Assembly: GCA_029558835.1 (NCBI GenBank) | Contig: JAKQDH010000096.1 | Coordinates: 1-64,000 of the forward strand | Source of the DNA: Planctomycetota bacterium | GTDB taxonomy: Bacteria; Planctomycetota; Phycisphaerae; UBA1845 | DNA: 64,000 nucleotides | Direction of reading: 5' to 3' | Shown here: piece after piece, positions 41,042 to 49,779 of the stretch | How the letters are laid out: each line of letters begins with the position of its first letter | How positions within the stretch are numbered: the stretch's first letter is position 1 | Position numbers and translations under genes: made by a program | The notes under the pieces: model-generated | Seen by the model: the letters and a program-made list of their open reading frames with translations, nothing else | What the model was told of the DNA's origin: nothing | Databases searched by the model: none

Positions 41042-43642
41042 GTGCTGGATCGCCCCGCGCGGGTGCTGATGATCACCTGCGCCTTCCCCCCTACCGGCGG
41101 CGTCGGCGTGCTGCGCGCGCTGAAGTTCGCCAAGCTGCTGCCACGCTTCGGGTGGCAACCCTGGGTCTGGTCCGCCACGCACGTCCCCGGGCTCCCCCGA
41201 GATGAGCAGCTCCTGCGCGAGCTGCCCCCCGAGGTCGAGCACAACGCGGTCCCCACACTGGACCCGGAGGCATGGCTGGCCGCACGCTTCGCCGGCTGTC
41301 ACGCCTGGCGAGACCCGTGGGCCCGCTGGGCAACCGGCCTGGAATGGCGTCTGGCACGCTGGGCACGCTGGTGGCTGGCACGCGGCTTCCCCGACGATCA
41401 GGTCTTCTGGGCCCGCCGCAGCTTCCGGCAGCTTCTGCCGCGCCTGCGCAGCCGGCCCGTGGAGGCGATCTTCAGCACGTTCAGTCCCGCGTCCAACCAC
41501 CTGCTGGGGCTGTGGCTGCACGAGGCAACCGGCATCCCGTGGATCGCCGACTTCCGCGATCTGTGGACCGACGACGGCGAAGTCAGCCCACGCTGGGTCG
41601 GACGCCGCTGGGCGGAGCGCCGGCTCGAACGGCGCTGCCTGCACGCGGCCGCCGCCGTCACCGCAACCGACCGCAGCATCGCCCTGCTGGCCGCGAAGTT
41701 GCCGAGCGCGCAAGCGAAGTTCCACTTGGTTCCGAACGGCGCGGACCTGGAGGAGTTCCACACGCTGCGCCAGTCGGACGACGAGGACCCGGTGGCTCAC
41801 CCTGACGGCAAGTTCCGCCTGAGCTTCGTCGGCCAATTCCGCGAGACCCGCGTCACACCCGAGTACTATGAGGGCATCGCGCGGTTTCTCCAGGCGAACC
41901 CGCAGCACCGTGCAACGTTTGAGTTTCGTCTGGTCGGTCCCGTCTCGGTCAAACTGCGCGAGCGCGCGGACGCTTTGCGTCTCCACCTCACCGCGACCGG
42001 CTACGTCACCCACCGTGAGGCGTTGCGCGAAATGCTGCTCGCCGACGTGCTGCTGCTCTCGACGCCCTGTCGCACCAATTGTCAGCGTGTCATACCGGCC
42101 AAGGTGTATGAGTACTTCGCCGCGCAGCGGCCCATCCTGGCCGTGGGAGACCGCGACTGCGACGTCGTGCGTTTGGTGGAGCAAGTCGGCGCCGGCAGGG
42201 GAGTACCGGCAGACCCGGACGCCATCGCGGCCGTCCTGCAACAGTACTGGTCGGCGTGGCAAGGCGGCGCGCTTCCGCCGGGCTGCCCGGCCGACGTTCT
42301 GCCGCAGTTCAGCCGGCAGGAGGCCACCCGCCGCCTGGCCAACCTGCTCGACGCCGTCACCGGGCGGTCGCGGCCATCAGTTCCAGACACCCCAAACGCC
42401 ACACCGACCGAGGCACGATACCAGCGTGCGCCGGCCCGTGCCGCCCTCGAGCCACAGGCTTCAGCCCGCGCGGTGCTGCAAGAGCCTGACTGGCGCACGA
42501 TTGTGCACGGTCGCTCAGATGACGTTGGGAGATTCCGCGCCGCCGATCTGAACCGCGACCGTCAGGGAGCGAACGACCACGAACGCTGCGATCGTGCTTC
42601 CGCGCCTGCGTGCGTCGGCAGTCCGACCCAACCGGAGGCCCGGTGCTCAAGGCCGGGCGGCATGGCCAAGCGCAGCGCCGCCATGCTCTCCCCGACGCCA
42701 TTGACCGTTCCTTTCTCCAGCGCGCCGGGAACTTCGGCATGGACTCCGGACGACAGCCTCAGCGCCGGCGCGCGCTCGTGCGCCCTGGTGACGTGCGATC
42801 CCGCCACGGGACACTCACCCCGGCTCCGCGCGGGCCTGTCGCCCGACCGCGCCACCTGGGAACGCCTCTGGCAGCACCGACCCACTCCGGACGGCGACGA
42901 CGCCAACCTGGACCGTGAGCGTCGCGGGCCGCGTTGGGCGAGCATTGTCGAGCACCTGACCACTACGTTCGGTCGCCTGCGTGGCCTGCGGGCCATCGAG
43001 CTGGGCAGCGGGCGAGGCGACCTTGCCGCGTTACTGGCCGAACAGGGCGCCGACGTGACGCTCCTGGACTTGAGCCCCACCGTGCTCGAGCAAGCGCGGG
43101 AGCGATTCGCACGCCTGCAACTGCCCGCGAACTTCGTCGTGGGAAACCTGTTCACTCCGCCCGGTGAACTGCGCAGCGGATTCGACGTGGCCCTGTCCTC
43201 GGGCGTGATCGAGCACTTCCGAGGCGCCGACCGAACCCGGGCCCTGGCGGCCCACCACGATGTCCTGCGTCTCGGCGGGCTGGCCATCGTGAGCGTACCG
43301 CATGCCTGGTGCATTCCGTATCGCGCGTGGAAGCTCTATCTCGAGCTGCGCGGCTGGTGGCCTTATGGAGTTGAGATTCCTTATAGCCGCGGCGAACTGC
43401 AGCGTCGCGCCCGGCGCGCCGGCTTCGCCCGGTCGCGGACGCAGTGCGTCGGCTTCTGGCAGGCATGCGGCGACCAGTGGTGTCGAGGCATCCTCAAACA
43501 GCGCGTGGACTGGTCCGCCCGGAAGTCGCGGCTCGACCCCCTCATGGGCCTCAGCGCCGTCCTCTTCGCCTGGCGCGCTGCCGACGGCGACGCGAGCCCG
43601 GCCGGCGGTACCCCTTGCGTCAACGGAAGCCTTGTGCCATGA
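41042..43642 (+). CDS. Fused glycosyltransferase (GT4-like) and SAM methyltransferase ORF
   Basis: 866 residues from GTG 41042; the frame is open from 40961 and no start has a strong RBS. The N-terminal part (to about 42363) is a GT4-like enzyme: VLMITCAFPPTGGVGVLRAL, IPWIADFRDLWTDDGE, FHLVPNGADLEEF, FRLSFVGQFRETRV, VIPAKVYEYFAAQRPILAVG. The C-terminal part (from about 42855) is a class I methyltransferase with motif I AIELGSGRGDLAALLAEQGA and SGVIEHFRGADRTRALAAHH. Between them about 160 residues are low-complexity and are encoded by repeat DNA (42541-42571, 42657-42688). They could be two proteins whose intergenic region lost its stops; an internal ATG at 42662 or 42683 could restart translation. 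It overlaps the next gene by four bases (ATGA). Confidence 0.85.
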   Translation: MLDRPARVLMITCAFPPTGGVGVLRALKFAKLLPRFGWQPWVWSATHVPGLPRDEQLLRELPPEVEHNAVPTLDPEAWLAARFAGCHAWRDPWARWATGLEWRLARWARWWLARGFPDDQVFWARRSFRQLLPRLRSRPVEAIFSTFSPASNHLLGLWLHEATGIPWIADFRDLWTDDGEVSPRWVGRRWAERRLERRCLHAAAAVTATDRSIALLAAKLPSAQAKFHLVPNGADLEEFHTLRQSDDEDPVAHPDGKFRLSFVGQFRETRVTPEYYEGIARFLQANPQHRATFEFRLVGPVSVKLRERADALRLHLTATGYVTHREALREMLLADVLLLSTPCRTNCQRVIPAKVYEYFAAQRPILAVGDRDCDVVRLVEQVGAGRGVPADPDAIAAVLQQYWSAWQGGALPPGCPADVLPQFSRQEATRRLANLLDAVTGRSRPSVPDTPNATPTEARYQRAPARAALEPQASARAVLQEPDWRTIVHGRSDDVGRFRAADLNRDRQGANDHERCDRASAPACVGSPTQPEARCSRPGGMAKRSAAMLSPTPLTVPFSSAPGTSAWTPDDSLSAGARSCALVTCDPATGHSPRLRAGLSPDRATWERLWQHRPTPDGDDANLDRERRGPRWASIVEHLTTTFGRLRGLRAIELGSGRGDLAALLAEQGADVTLLDLSPTVLEQARERFARLQLPANFVVGNLFTPPGELRSGFDVALSSGVIEHFRGADRTRALAAHHDVLRLGGLAIVSVPHAWCIPYRAWKLYLELRGWWPYGVEIPYSRGELQRRARRAGFARSRTQCVGFWQACGDQWCRGILKQRVDWSARKSRLDPLMGLSAVLFAWRAADGDASPAGGTPCVNGSLVP
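42541..42571 (-). repeat. 31-base dispersed repeat (GRGSDR type) inside the fused ORF
   Basis: Matches 3343-3373 at 29 of 31 positions in opposite orientation. It lies in the linker between glycosyltransferase and methyltransferase parts. Confidence 0.8.
42657..42688 (+). repeat. [10 protein letters not shown] stem repeat inside the fused ORF
   Basis: Identical to the 7101 copy over its core (GGCATGGCCAAGCGCAGCGC then CGCCATGC) and in the same reading frame, giving [13 protein letters not shown] in the linker. Confidence 0.9.
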
Positions 43643-44853
43643 CGCACCCCCTCCGCATCCTGCTTGACGCCCGCATGCTCATCGGGACCTTCTCCGGCGT
43701 CGGTCGCGTGGTAACCAGCCTCGTCGATGAGCTCACGCACCAGCCGGATGTCAGAATCGTGGCACTGTGTGGCGAGGAACTCTATCCGCCCTGGACGCAT
43801 CGTACCGACATCGAGCTCATCCGTTCCAACTTCCGCCGCGCGGACCGCTCGGCCACCCGACGCCTGTGGTGGGAGGAGCGACATCTTCCCCGGCTCATTG
43901 CCGCAGCCGGCGTGGACCTGTACCACGCCACCTGGAACAGCGGCGTCCCGGCGCACTGCCCCGTCCCGGCCGTCCTGACCGTCCACGACCTCATCCCCTG
44001 GCATGAACCCCGTCGACACTTCGCCACCCGCCTCCAGTGGTGGTGCCACCGCCACGCTGTGCGCGCCTCCGCCCGCCGCGCGGCCGCCGTCACCACCGTC
44101 ACGAACTACGTCCGCGACGAAGTCATCGGCACGCTCAGGCTCGACCCCGCCCACGTGTTCGCCGTTCCCAACGGGGTGTCGCCGCCGGCCCCGGTGAGTG
44201 GTCCACCGCTCCCTTGCGACCGCCCCTACGTCCTGTACGTGGGTGGACACGAGCCGCGGAAGAACATCGCCGCCCTGTTCCGCGCTTTGCACGCCTATTG
44301 GCGTCGCCACCGGGCCACGCTCGAACTGCACGTCACCGGCTCCCCGCGGACCCTGCCCGCCGATGCCCGCGCGGAGTTCGCCCGCCTGCCGCAGCGCACG
44401 GCCGTCCGCTTCCTCGGACATCTCGATGATCGACAACTCGCCGGCGAGTACCGCCGGGCGGCTGCGCTGCTGCTCCTTTCCCTCGACGAGGGCTTCGGCC
44501 TGCCGGTCGTCGAGGCCATGGCCCACGGCTGCCCGGTCATCGCCGCCAACCGCGCCTCGCTGCCGGAGGTCGTGGGCGACGCCGGGTTGCTGGTGGACCC
44601 GGACGCAGCCGAGGACGCAGCCGATGCGCTGCACCGCCTGGTCTCCGACATCGCCCTTCGCCGGCAGTACATTGCCGCCGGGCGAGCCCGCGCGGCCCTG
44701 TACACGTGGCGGCGATCCGCAAATACGCTCCTTCCCGTCTACCAACGAGCCCTGGCTACCGCTTCGGAAGCCCCCGCTCCCGAGGCCGCCCGCGTGATGG
44801 ACCCTGCCGCGCTCGGCAAACCCGCGCCCAGCGCGGCGCAGCCGACTCTTTGA
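43639..44853 (+). CDS. Glycosyltransferase family 4 protein (mannosyltransferase-like)
   Basis: 404 residues from ATG 43639, overlapping the previous stop (ATGA). GT-B fold with RILLDARMLIGTFSGVGRVV at the start, DLYHATWNSGVPAHCPVPAV, LTVHDLIPWHEPRRHF, YVLYVGGHEPRKNIAALFRA, and the donor-site motif LSLDEGFGLPVVEAMAHGCP with PVIAANRASLPEVVGDAGLL. This resembles WbaZ/MtfB-type mannosyltransferases. Last gene of the glycan operon. The tail after about residue 375 is Pro/Ala-rich. Confidence 0.94.
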   Translation: MTHPLRILLDARMLIGTFSGVGRVVTSLVDELTHQPDVRIVALCGEELYPPWTHRTDIELIRSNFRRADRSATRRLWWEERHLPRLIAAAGVDLYHATWNSGVPAHCPVPAVLTVHDLIPWHEPRRHFATRLQWWCHRHAVRASARRAAAVTTVTNYVRDEVIGTLRLDPAHVFAVPNGVSPPAPVSGPPLPCDRPYVLYVGGHEPRKNIAALFRALHAYWRRHRATLELHVTGSPRTLPADARAEFARLPQRTAVRFLGHLDDRQLAGEYRRAAALLLLSLDEGFGLPVVEAMAHGCPVIAANRASLPEVVGDAGLLVDPDAAEDAADALHRLVSDIALRRQYIAAGRARAALYTWRRSANTLLPVYQRALATASEAPAPEAARVMDPAALGKPAPSAAQPTL

Positions 44854-45238
44854 CGTGTGTCTCATTTACGAAACACCTATAGTTCGCCTCCACCAGCCAC
44901 CAGCGGCGCCACGATCGTTGGCACCTGCGTTCCCCAGAGTGTCTTTGCTCGGCAAAGATGGGTATTGGGCTCCGCATGTCGGAAGTTTGGGCGGAGTGAG
45001 CCGCAAACCTCGGTGACACACTCGACAAACGTACACGCACCGGCGACACTGGCCGTTTCCTCGCTGACGCGCTTGGCGCACGGGTCGTCGGAAGCGCGCG
45101 CTGAAGCGATTTCTTTGACGGGCGGCAGCGGTCGGAGGCCTGCGGTGACGCCCGGGCCTTGGCAAACCACCGGGCACGACGTTGGGTGGGCCCGAGACCG
45201 GTTGCCGGGGCCTCGTCTGCGGGCAGAAACGGGTATCT
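44854..45238. other. Intergenic region after the glycan operon
   Basis: 385 bases, somewhat less G+C-rich at its start. No repeat family member, RNA gene or convincing terminator was recognised. It should contain the promoter of the next gene. Confidence 0.4.
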
Positions 45239-47443
45239 ATGCAGCCTGATTCTTTGGTACAGCTTGTCGGCAGCGGCAACACCCGCACCGTCGAGGACGA
45301 GTGGATGCGAATTGCGGGCGACCCGGAAAGCGGGCTGGCCGAGCTTGCCCGGTATGACGCCGTGCTGGCAGAGTTGGTGCGTGTCGGCAAGCCGCAGGTG
45401 GCCGAGGAACTCGCCTGGGCCGCGACTGAGGAACTTTCTGCCCGGCACACTCCGGCACAGGTCCTTCCTCTGGCCAGCCAGTTCCTGCTGGCGTTGAGCG
45501 AAAGTGTCGAGCTGCGCAAACAGGTGGCCACGTTGTATCGAGCCGCCTATGCAGACCGCGAAGGGCTTGAGGAGCTCCTGAAAGCCGCGGGCCTGGAGGA
45601 GGGCCGACCCGTACGCCGCGCCTTGCGCACGCTCGACGTGTGCCTCGCAACGCGCGAGGGCACCTTCCTGGTGGCGCGTGACGAGGACGGCGCGGCCCGC
45701 GTAGACCGCATCGACCTGCCCGCCTGGCGCTTCACGCTGAACACCGGCGGCGACACCCGCGTGCTCGATCCGGTCAACCTCGCGGACCACTACGCCCCCG
45801 CCCCCCGCGAGCATCTGACCGTCATGCGCCGGTTCTTCGTCGAGGAGCTTGCGCAGCAGGTCCGGGATGACCCGGCCGGCACGATCATTCGCCTCTGTCA
45901 GCAACACGGCAACGTGATCGACAGCGACCGGCTCGAAGCCATACTCGTGCCCGTCGTTCTGGACGAGGAGGCCTGGAAGAAGTGGTTCAGTAATGCCCGC
46001 AGCGCGTTGCGGCGCGTCGCCCACGTCCGCATCGAGGGTCGCGCTCCCTGGGTGATGCGGTTCCTGGAAACCGCCACCGACCCGGCGGCGGAGTTTCAGC
46101 AGCGTTTTGCGGCCGCCCACACACCGCGGGCGCACATGACGGAGCTGGAGAACTACCTGCGTGAATGCCGGCAGAAGCAGGTCGAAGCCTCACCGGCCGC
46201 ACTCGAACACGCGTGCCACTGGTTTGTCACACATGCCCGGAAGCATGCGCAGCAGCAGCGCGGCGACGCCGCGTTGTACTGGCTGCTGACGCGGCGGGCG
46301 GCGGAGCTCTGCGGGGCGGAGGAACTGTTGCGGGAGGTCCGGGAATGGGCCGCCGGGTTGCCCGACATCCGGGCGGTGCTGGACCACATCGACGATGACG
46401 ATTCGGCCTGCACGCTGTGTGTCACGGTAGCGGAAGCCCGGCCGGCAACGTACCGCGACGACCTGCGCGCGTTGCTGCCGCTGCTGCCGCCGGACGCCTG
46501 CGAGGTGGCCGCCGGCAAGCTCATGGAGCCGGGGATGACTGCCGATTGGGGACCGATCACACAAGAGGTACTGGCGAACCCCACGGCGCACTTCGGCGCC
46601 TTGTTGTGGCTGTGGAACCAGCCGTCCGACGCACCGATGCGTGCCGACCTTCCGGCGTTGACGCTGCTGACGCGCGTCCTCGGCGCGCTCGAACAGGCCC
46701 AACGCCTGGAACAGGTCGACCGGGAGCAGGCCAAGTTGCTGGGGGCACGCGCCCGCGCGGTGCTTGGCTCCCGTGGTCGACAGCGCTTCCGCGAGTGTCT
46801 GACCGGGATTGACGTCGGGATGGCCCGGACGTTGCGCATACGTCTCAACCGCCTCGACCTGCTCGGGCGGGCCGTCCGCGAGGACCTGCTGCGTGACATC
46901 AGCCATCACTTCCCCGACCTGATTGTCCGCCACAAGGTGCACCCGTGGAAACGCGAGGATGTTCTTTACACTACCAGAACCGGTTTGACGCGCCGGAGGG
47001 CCGAGCTGGACGACCTGGTTAACGTCAAGATGCGAGCCAACGCCAAGGCCATCGGCGAGGCGGCCGAGAAGGGCGACCTCAGCGAGAACTCCGAGTATAA
47101 GTTCGCCCTGGAGGAGCGCGACCTGCTGCGCGCTCGGCTCGCCCAGATGAACAGTGAACTCGATATTGCCAAGACACTTACGGCCGACGAGGTACCCACC
47201 GATCACGTCGGGATCGGCACGCGCGTGCTGCTGGAGCACACCGCGGGCGGCCCCCCCCTGTCGCTGTGCTTCCTGGGTCCCTGGGACACGGACGCCGCCC
47301 ACGGCATCTATCACTACCAGACCCCGCTGGCCGAGCGCTTCCTCGGCCGGCACGTCGGCGACGAGGTCGAACTCGATCAGACCGGGATGGCGGGCGTCTA
47401 CCGCATCGCTGCGCTCCAGAACGAGTTGTTACCGCCATCGTAA
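45239..47443 (+). CDS. greA: GreA-family transcription elongation factor with very long N-terminal region
   Basis: 734 residues from ATG 45239; ordinary GreA has about 160. The last 155 residues (from about 579) are the Gre module: a coiled coil with LTRRRAELDDLVNVKMRANA and the tip motif EKGDLSENSEYKFALEERDL, then the FKBP-like C-terminal domain (GIGTRVLLEHTAGG; GRHVGDEVEL). The tip acidic residues (GDLSENSEY) that act in RNA-polymerase-bound RNA cleavage are retained. The first 575 residues are mostly helical with TPR-like character and no catalytic motif. Chlamydial GreA has the same layout, so this is probably a PVC-superphylum form. Ends at TAA 47443. Confidence 0.92.
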   Translation: MQPDSLVQLVGSGNTRTVEDEWMRIAGDPESGLAELARYDAVLAELVRVGKPQVAEELAWAATEELSARHTPAQVLPLASQFLLALSESVELRKQVATLYRAAYADREGLEELLKAAGLEEGRPVRRALRTLDVCLATREGTFLVARDEDGAARVDRIDLPAWRFTLNTGGDTRVLDPVNLADHYAPAPREHLTVMRRFFVEELAQQVRDDPAGTIIRLCQQHGNVIDSDRLEAILVPVVLDEEAWKKWFSNARSALRRVAHVRIEGRAPWVMRFLETATDPAAEFQQRFAAAHTPRAHMTELENYLRECRQKQVEASPAALEHACHWFVTHARKHAQQQRGDAALYWLLTRRAAELCGAEELLREVREWAAGLPDIRAVLDHIDDDDSACTLCVTVAEARPATYRDDLRALLPLLPPDACEVAAGKLMEPGMTADWGPITQEVLANPTAHFGALLWLWNQPSDAPMRADLPALTLLTRVLGALEQAQRLEQVDREQAKLLGARARAVLGSRGRQRFRECLTGIDVGMARTLRIRLNRLDLLGRAVREDLLRDISHHFPDLIVRHKVHPWKREDVLYTTRTGLTRRRAELDDLVNVKMRANAKAIGEAAEKGDLSENSEYKFALEERDLLRARLAQMNSELDIAKTLTADEVPTDHVGIGTRVLLEHTAGGPPLSLCFLGPWDTDAAHGIYHYQTPLAERFLGRHVGDEVELDQTGMAGVYRIAALQNELLPPS

Positions 47444-47689
47444 CAGTGTCTTTGACGCACGCTGCTCGCCCCTCAAGAGCGGCCGACCGCAACGCACCCC
47501 CGGCTGCTCCAACGCGGGGTCGTTTCCCCCGCGGGCGACGCAGCAGCGAATGGGACCGCGGCAAGTTCCACGTGGGCTGCCGGGGCGGACCCACCGTCAC
47601 CTCCACACCCTGCGTCACGTCGGGATCGCCCGCGGGAGAGCCGACGCTGCTTGCTGAACAGAGAACGCTGAGTGCCGGGGATTGTGGGA

Positions 47690-48838
47690 TCACTTCGTGC
47701 AGGTTTGCAGCGCCAGGACACAGTACGCGGTCACCAGGTGGGGGTTGCCCTCGTACCACCGGTCCGCCTCATTGACCCAGCTTCCGTCCGGGTGCTGCAG
47801 GGACAGGAGCTTCTCAATCAACTCTTGGCGCCAGGAGTGCGGTTGACCCTGCTTGTCGGTGATCCGCTCCTCGCCCCAGGCATGGAGGGCGCGGGCGAAG
47901 ACATAGTAATAGTAGAACAGACCCTCCCGGGTTTGCGCCTCGGGCATGTTGGGGTTGGCATCCAGAGTGTAGTGACCGCGAATCCAGTCGTAGGCCGCCT
48001 GCACGCGGGCGTCGTCGCGGGAGACGCGGGCGTACAGCAGGCTCTTGAAACCGGCATAAGTCATTGACCCATAGGTGCGCAGACGCACCCGGCCGTCGAT
48101 GGTTTCCGTGCCCGCTTTGGACTCACCGCCGTTAGCGGGTGAGTAGATGAAGCCGCCGTCGGTGCTGCCGGCCGCGAAGGGCTGGTCATTGGTCTCGCCG
48201 AGCATCTGGCAACGTGACACGAAGACGACGGCCTTGCGATACACCGGGTCATCCGGCGACAACCCGCTCTGGTGCAGCGCTTCGAGCATGAGTTGCGTGT
48301 TGGAGAGGTCCGGGCGTTTGCCCTGCCCGTAGCCGCTGCCGCCGTACCAGACGTCGGCGGGTCCGCGGCCTTCCCCCTCGTCCCACTGGTCGGTCTTCAG
48401 GAACGTCCGGGCCCGGCTGAGGGCGTCGGCGAAGGCGGGATCGCGGGCGGCCGCAAGTGCCATGAGCGCGACACTCGTTTGATATCCCGGCAGGCCGTCC
48501 CCCGGCACGTAGATGCCGCCGTCCGCCTGCGCGAAGCGCAGGATGAACTCCAAGCCGCGTTTGACCGCGGAATGCCCGGGGCCGTACCTGTCGTGCTGCA
48601 CAAGCCCCTGCACCACGAGCGCGGTGACGGCGGGATTAGACCGTCCGAAGGCTTCCCAGCCGCCGTCAGCGCCTTGGCAGGCGACCAGATACGCGAGGGC
48701 TTTGTCGATCCCCGTCTGCGCGCGGGACGCGAGGTCGGGCCCGAGCGCCGGCTCCGCCCCCCCCGCCGCGACCACGACCGTCAGCACCAAACCGCAACCA
48801 ACACCCACGACCGATCGAGGGCAGCTCGCCAAGATCAT
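47690..48838 (-). CDS. Exported prenyltransferase/squalene-cyclase-like repeat protein
   Basis: 382 residues from ATG 48838 (GGAG six bases upstream). A signal peptide ends near AAGGAEPA. The mature protein is an alpha/alpha toroid of the squalene-hopene-cyclase/prenyltransferase repeat type, with QxxxGG/W motifs: LVACQGADGGWEAFGRSNPA, RFAQADGGIYVPGDGLPGY, STDGGFIYSPANGG, LLSLQHPDGSWVNEADRWYE. It lacks the DxDD catalytic motif of true cyclases, so it is more likely a binding or structural protein outside the cytoplasm. Its start is 12 bases after the YbjQ-like gene on the same strand. Confidence 0.85.
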   Translation of the reverse strand: MILASCPRSVVGVGCGLVLTVVVAAGGAEPALGPDLASRAQTGIDKALAYLVACQGADGGWEAFGRSNPAVTALVVQGLVQHDRYGPGHSAVKRGLEFILRFAQADGGIYVPGDGLPGYQTSVALMALAAARDPAFADALSRARTFLKTDQWDEGEGRGPADVWYGGSGYGQGKRPDLSNTQLMLEALHQSGLSPDDPVYRKAVVFVSRCQMLGETNDQPFAAGSTDGGFIYSPANGGESKAGTETIDGRVRLRTYGSMTYAGFKSLLYARVSRDDARVQAAYDWIRGHYTLDANPNMPEAQTREGLFYYYYVFARALHAWGEERITDKQGQPHSWRQELIEKLLSLQHPDGSWVNEADRWYEGNPHLVTAYCVLALQTCTK

Positions 48839-48849
48839 GACACACTCCG

Positions 48850-49548
48850 TCAGGGGGTACCCGCGTCTCCCGCAGGCCAATCCGGCCCGAACATCCGTTT
48901 CTCCAGCGTCGGGTCCACCGACCTCGGAGGCGTGGCGGCCGAGCCGGTGGGACGGCGCCCCGGCGAGGCCGGCCCCGGAACGCCCGTCGATGAGCCGGCA
49001 CCGGGCTGGGGCAACGGGTCCTCCTGCTCCTCCTCGTGCCTGCACACGACCACCGCGTCGCCACTGGCGCTGTAGCGCCCCGAGTCGGCACGTTCGTGAC
49101 GAACGTTGGTCACGGCATTGGCGCCTTTCAGGGCGGCCGCAGCCTTCAGCCCTTCGAGTGCGTCCTCGGGGCGAGGAAAGCCCTCGACGAAGACGGCCTC
49201 GATCTGCTCGGCGATCTCGTAACCGGCAATCGAACTGGTGCTCGAGGTGGCGACGATCCGCCCGGCCGCGGCGCGGCGCTGCGCCTTGAGCTTCTCATCG
49301 GGCTCGGCGTAGCCGGCGTACTTCTGCAACTTCGGGTGCAGTGTGACCGGTCGGCGACGACGCCACGCCCGTCGCAGCCTCCGACCCAGCCGCACGAGCA
49401 CAAACGCCGCCACCAGGACGACCAGCAACTTGAACTGCCAAGTACCCGTCCAGGTGACGAAGTCCTGCCAGAGTCCGCCGGGGACCAGCTCGGTGAGTTG
49501 GCTCGGATCGGGGGGCTCGACGTTCGCAAGGCAATCGAGTTGATCCAT
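48850..49548 (-). CDS. Membrane-anchored YbjQ-like (heavy-metal-binding fold) protein
   Basis: 232 residues. One membrane helix at about 37-56 (WQFKLLVVLVAAFVLVRLGR), then a basic stretch, then a domain with the YbjQ/PF01906 pattern: IVATSSTSSIAGYEIAEQIE, EGLKAAAALKGANAVTNVRH and YSASGDAVVV, corresponding to the TTexieGyxi...GAnAVig...GtAVvv strands of that family. The C-terminal 60 residues are Pro/Ser-rich. The family's function is poorly defined. Likely co-transcribed with the cyclase-repeat gene (12 bases apart). Confidence 0.75.
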   Translation of the reverse strand: MDQLDCLANVEPPDPSQLTELVPGGLWQDFVTWTGTWQFKLLVVLVAAFVLVRLGRRLRRAWRRRRPVTLHPKLQKYAGYAEPDEKLKAQRRAAAGRIVATSSTSSIAGYEIAEQIEAVFVEGFPRPEDALEGLKAAAALKGANAVTNVRHERADSGRYSASGDAVVVCRHEEEQEDPLPQPGAGSSTGVPGPASPGRRPTGSAATPPRSVDPTLEKRMFGPDWPAGDAGTP

Positions 49549-49746
49549 GCGTCGTGAACTCCTGGTCAGCGTGGGCCGTCCGCTGTGGAAGCAGCGTCAG
49601 CCCCCCGGGGCCGAGCCGCGAAGCCTCGCGGCTCGATCGTCCAGGACGTCGCCCCTGGGGAGCGACACTGCGGGCACGCTGCAGCCGGATCATACCCTGA
49701 CCCACGGCCCGGACGCGGGCCCTTGTCGTCGGCTGTCACCAAACGC

Positions 49747-49779
49747 TCACCCGCGACTGCGGTCGCGGGTGAACACGCC
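49747..49779 (+). repeat. Partial long-repeat core forming the end of the GT2 gene
   Basis: TCACCCGCGACTGCGGTCGC then GGGTGAACACGCC: the central hairpin of the long palindromic repeat (compare 6354-6387), without its outer arms. It encodes the final residues and stop of the glycosyltransferase. Confidence 0.8.

Noticed and set aside
40394-42262. Minus-strand frame of 622 residues opposite the glycosyltransferase genes
   Set aside because: Antisense shadow; composition is Arg/Gln/His-rich and the plus strand encodes clear GT4 motifs.
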